From contig JAGOVD010000006.1 of assembly GCA_018060905.1 (NCBI GenBank), positions 1-22,584 of the forward strand: 22,584 nucleotides of DNA, in the 5' to 3' direction. The position numbers were made by a program, and so were the translations under genes. The notes under the pieces were generated by a model. It did not search any database. It was not told the origin of the DNA and saw only the letters and a list, made by a program, of their open reading frames with translations. The stretch is from Minisyncoccota bacterium (GTDB lineage: Bacteria > Patescibacteriota > Minisyncoccia > Phycocordibacterales > UBA9973). The stretch's first letter is position 1, and every line of letters starts with the position of its first letter. This document shows, piece by piece, positions 20,363 to 22,584 of this stretch.

Positions 20363-20400
20363 CATTACGGATTTTATTTTACACATCAAAATAGAGACGT

Positions 20401-21123
20401 ATGAAAAAAATTATTATTTTAGCACTCCTGTTTCTAGGGGTGATCAGCAACATGCACTTGACCTCTTGCTCAGATGCAAAAGCAATAGATGTTGTTGAAG
20501 GGGTTATCCCTGTTCAGACAGACGCCTGGCGTAGTGCTCTGGTTCGTAGCCTACAACTTGCGGGCAGCGACGAAGAGCGCGCCGAAATCTTGAATAATGC
20601 GACAAACCGATTGACCAACCAGTTGATTGGATTTCTCCGCAACTCAGGATATGCCTGCCGAATCGATACAGTATTGTATCGATATGGTAGTGGCAAGGCT
20701 GACAATGTTGCCGGAGGTGATCAGAAGAGTCATGATGGTATCTTCAAAAATCAGCCGTACGCGGTGATAAAAGGGGATACGTGTTTCAAGGATTCAATGT
20801 ATGTTTTCATCCGTTGCTTCAACGGAACATTTTCTCTAAATGCTCCAGGTGCAACAACAATTGGCAGTGGTTCTCCTCGATTTACGATTGAACGACTCCA
20901 AGGAATCAACCGGTATGTAGACTACAGAACGTCAATTTGGTTGGCAGACAGGTTCGACCTCGTACTCTATGAAGGTCGGGGATGGACCGGGCAAAGAATT
21001 TCTCCGGAACGAGCACTGGCCCTGGAAGATAGCCTTGCATGGAAACCGGTAACGGTACGTGTATATACGGGAGACCATTTTGACCTTGGTACAATGACAT
21101 ACACACCCGCCAAAAGGTATTGA
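20401..21123 (+). CDS. Orphan lipoprotein
   Basis: 240 residues, no family recognised. A signal peptide (KKIIILALLFLGVISNMH) ends in the lipobox LTSC with lipid-modified Cys23. The mature part is mixed alpha/beta: a helical region (WRSALVRSLQLAGSDEERAEILNNATNRLTNQLIG, about 43-77), three further Cys (C85 in YACRI, C127 in DTCF, C139 in IRCF) able to form a disulphide outside the membrane, and Tyr-rich beta strands near the end (VRVYTGDHFDLGTMTY). It is divergently transcribed from the lytic transglycosylase-like gene, and both face the envelope, so a shared role in cell-wall or surface work is possible but unproven. Ends before a strong terminator. Confidence 0.78.
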   Translation: MKKIIILALLFLGVISNMHLTSCSDAKAIDVVEGVIPVQTDAWRSALVRSLQLAGSDEERAEILNNATNRLTNQLIGFLRNSGYACRIDTVLYRYGSGKADNVAGGDQKSHDGIFKNQPYAVIKGDTCFKDSMYVFIRCFNGTFSLNAPGATTIGSGSPRFTIERLQGINRYVDYRTSIWLADRFDLVLYEGRGWTGQRISPERALALEDSLAWKPVTVRVYTGDHFDLGTMTYTPAKRY

Positions 21124-21143
21124 ACAGGAAAAGCAAAATGGCG

Positions 21144-21174
21144 AGCCGCCCCTAGAGTATGGGGCGGCTTTTTT
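21144..21174 (+). terminator. Terminator of the lipoprotein gene
   Basis: GCCGCCCC / GGGGCGGC, 8-nt loop, then TTTTTT. Strong GC stem, 21 nt after the stop. Confidence 0.95.
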
Positions 21175-21223
21175 ATGAGAGGTTACTATACAAACTATCG
21201 TGGGTGTGATTGAATAGTTGTAT

Positions 21224-21493
21224 ATGAATAATCAATATGAAAACCTTGTTGGACCGCGCCCTGAAGACCGAGAAGAAACAGTACTCGAAGATGTTACCGA
21301 GGGTGGCCAACCCCTCTGGATGGCATTCTTGAATGACCCAGAAGCCCTAAGTATTACAAAAGAAGAAGTGGAGGAAGCCAAAAACGCGCTTGCTATAGCA
21401 AAAGATACAAACCCAGAAGTAATCTCTCTCTGTAAACACAAGAAGACTCCCCAAGAATGTAAGGACATGATTCATACTGCACAGGCAGCGTAG
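21224..21493 (+). CDS. Small acidic orphan protein
   Basis: 89 residues from ATG 21224; a TTG two codons upstream is a less likely start. It is acidic and helical (EEVEEAKNALAIAK), with two Cys (SLCKHKK and PQECKD) spaced 10 residues apart near the C-terminus. No signal peptide, no membrane segment, no known motif. A weak -10-like GAATAG ends 6 nt before the ATG, consistent with the leaderless pattern of the window, but the match is poor. A good terminator follows at 21505-21536. Function unknown. Confidence 0.65.
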   Translation: MNNQYENLVGPRPEDREETVLEDVTEGGQPLWMAFLNDPEALSITKEEVEEAKNALAIAKDTNPEVISLCKHKKTPQECKDMIHTAQAA

Positions 21494-21499
21494 TCAATA

Positions 21500-21705
21500 A
21501 AAAGAAAAGCCATTCAATGAAAAGAATGGCTTTTTTATATCTTGGAGATGAAGTTTAAAACTTCATGAAATTAATTAGTTAAAGAACTACTGGTTTGTTT
21601 TGTTTGTTGTTTCACATCTAGGATGGACCAGGGACTCTGGGTAACGGGACGAGCACGCTCGTTTTGAGAAAATTATTTATTTATTAAAAAACTATATTTT
21701 CTTCT
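21500..21705 (-). ncRNA. Candidate small RNA, about 200 nt
   Basis: The 266 bases between the orphan gene and the recombinase hold no credible ORF on either strand but do hold a complete transcription unit on minus: a promoter just past the recombinase stop, three inverted repeats (ACGAGC/GCTCGT; CCAG/CTGG; ATGAAGTTT/AAACTTCAT at 21548-21566) and a terminator with a T-tract on this strand. The longest reading frames are 12-14 codons. No match to tmRNA, 6S, SRP RNA or RNase P RNA was recognised. It may be a regulatory RNA, or a 3' extension of recombinase mRNA if the promoter is fortuitous. Confidence 0.4.
21505..21536. terminator. Bidirectional terminator, 21224 gene and candidate small RNA
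   Basis: AGCCATTC / GAATGGCT with an 8-nt loop; TTTTTT on + and TTTCTTTTTATT on -. On - no annotated gene ends here except the candidate RNA unit. Confidence 0.88.
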
Positions 21706-21711
21706 GGTTTT

Positions 21712-21740
21712 ATTGTAGCAAGCGGTTCAAACTCGCACAA
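21712..21740 (-). promoter_or_regulatory. Promoter of the candidate small RNA
   Basis: On minus: TTGTGC, 17-nt spacer, TACAAT (21712-21717) with TGC before the hexamer. It lies in the 3' flank of the recombinase gene and points to no ORF. Confidence 0.5.
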
Positions 21741-21759
21741 CTGTGTATAACTCGCCCAG

Positions 21760-22584
21760 CTATCTTTTGGAATGAAATTTCTTGTGTACGTCGCGGAGCT
21801 GTTTGTCAGTGATGTGGGTGTACACCTGAGTGGTGGCAATGTTGGCGTGACCGAGCATCATCTGGACAGAGCGTATATCGGCACCGTTGGAGAGGAGATC
21901 GGTGGCAAATGAATGGCGAAGCACATGGGGAGTGACCTTTTTGGATATACCGGCCTTGATGGCGTACTCACGAACACTTCGTTCAATCGAGCGGGGAGAG
22001 AGGCGGCGAGAGCTTCGCGCACTGCCATTGGGGGAGAGATCGGTAAACATGGCTTCGTCCATGTCTTTGCGGCTCTTCAGATACGCGCGGATCGCAGTCT
22101 TTGCATCATCTGAGATGAATACGACACGGACCTTTTCACCCTTTCCACGTATAGAAAACTCATCTTTAGAAAGGTCGAGGTCTCGATTGAGCGAACAGAG
22201 CTCAGAGAGACGTAAGCCGGTCGAGAAAAAGAGTTCGAGGAAGGCTTTGTCGCGAAGGCCTTTTTCTTTGGTAATATCGGGAGCTTTCAGTAGACGGGTG
22301 AGCTCGTCGACCGAAATGAGGTCGAGGTGGCGTTGGCCAGTCTTTGCAAGCTCAATAGCGTCCGGGGTGACTGTCTCGATGTTGCGCTTGCGACAATACT
22401 TGAGAAATGAACGCAGGGCGATCATGTAGTAGTTCTGGGTGTTTTTCTTCATCGTCGCTGACGCTTGGCCACGGACTTTGACTCCAGGGGCTCGGTTGAG
22501 TTTGAGGCGAAATTCTCGAAGAATGTCTTCGGTGATACCTGAAGGCTTCGTGATCTTCATTTCAGTCGCAAAGCGCGTGAGGTA
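21760..22584 (-). CDS. Xer-type tyrosine recombinase, 5' end cut by window
   Basis: The frame runs off the window end: upstream of the Met at 22560 the codons read YLTRFATE without a stop, which fits the N-terminal core-binding domain of Xer/phage integrases, so the gene very likely starts outside the window. The catalytic domain is complete (numbering from the Met at 22560): R117 in STGLRLSEL, K140 in RGKGEKVR, H212/R215 in HVLRHSFA, H238 in MLGHANIATTQ and the nucleophile Y247 in VYTHI. It cuts and rejoins DNA through a 3'-phosphotyrosine. Compact size and lack of phage or integron genes nearby favour a housekeeping XerC/XerD role in dimer resolution, but a mobile-element integrase cannot be excluded from this fragment. 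Confidence 0.93.
   Translation of the reverse strand, partial: YLTRFATEMKITKPSGITEDILREFRLKLNRAPGVKVRGQASATMKKNTQNYYMIALRSFLKYCRKRNIETVTPDAIELAKTGQRHLDLISVDELTRLLKAPDITKEKGLRDKAFLELFFSTGLRLSELCSLNRDLDLSKDEFSIRGKGEKVRVVFISDDAKTAIRAYLKSRKDMDEAMFTDLSPNGSARSSRRLSPRSIERSVREYAIKAGISKKVTPHVLRHSFATDLLSNGADIRSVQMMLGHANIATTQVYTHITDKQLRDVHKKFHSKR

Noticed and set aside
21615..21675. Region with GGACC/GGGACT and ACGAGC/GCTCGT pairing that could be a tRNA or tmRNA end
   Set aside because: No T-loop TTCGA, no acceptor partner and no CCA; kept only as part of the candidate small RNA.
1..22584. Possible alternative genetic code (UGA = Gly), known in some CPR lineages
   Set aside because: Several genes end in TGA at sensible places (for example 17008-17010, 21121-21123) and conserved proteins show no in-frame TGA.
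21760..22584. Recombinase as evidence of an integrated mobile element with att sites
   Set aside because: No phage, transposon or cassette genes adjoin it, and no duplicated tRNA end or direct repeat was found near it; a chromosomal Xer role is simpler.

Overview
The window looks like a chromosomal segment of a Patescibacteria (CPR) bacterium, most likely of the Parcubacteria type. Three things suggest this. The first is the gene repertoire: a HerA/VirD4-like secretion ATPase with a long unknown N-terminus, exported peptidase S74 proteins, an envelope protein with AWGEN.GW and calcium-loop repeats, YraN, a class II CCA enzyme, and many short orphan proteins. The second is the near absence of Shine-Dalgarno sites. 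The third is that many genes have a -10 box only 6-10 nt before the start codon, which is the layout of leaderless mRNAs. The standard genetic code fits: TAA, TAG and TGA are all used as stops. The lineage call is an inference from gene content, not from a marker gene.

Layout. 1-5320 (+): a secretion/conjugation-type ATPase cut by the window start, an AT-rich orphan, a small orphan, and a soluble histidine kinase followed by a stand-alone receiver. 5385-11818 (-): three large exported proteins. One is membrane-anchored with calcium-binding repeats. The other two are tandem paralogues with a nearly identical promoter and export leader, different passenger regions, and a C-terminal S74 self-cleaving chaperone. 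11942-13590: two tRNAs on + (Pro-UGG, Gly-UCC), yraN on -, then two tRNAs on - (Gly-GCC, Arg-UCG) directly behind a gene for an HTH plus LAGLIDADG-like protein. 13654-16188 (+): the CCA-adding enzyme and an orphan with a possible degenerate nuclease core. Three of the four tRNAs here lack an encoded CCA, so the CCA enzyme is needed to mature them.

16214-19396 is mostly small - strand genes: orphans, a 42-codon small ORF on +, exonuclease III (xth), and two membrane or secreted orphans. 19562-21123 is a divergent pair, a lytic transglycosylase-like protein (-) and a lipoprotein (+). These two, and the gene at 18680-19396, use full -35/-10 promoters with real 5' leaders, unlike most of the window. 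21224-22584 holds a small acidic orphan, a candidate ~200-nt small RNA on -, and a Xer-type tyrosine recombinase cut by the window end.

The most interesting parts are (i) the tandem S74 surface-protein pair, built as a constant export leader, a variable passenger and a self-cleaving chaperone, with 17-residue YadA-like head repeats encoded by 51-nt DNA repeats; (ii) the consistent leaderless promoter layout, which also corrects several start codons; (iii) a promoter-to-terminator transcription unit with no credible ORF at about 21500-21705; and (iv) two glycine tRNAs that both carry C instead of U at position 55 of the T-loop.
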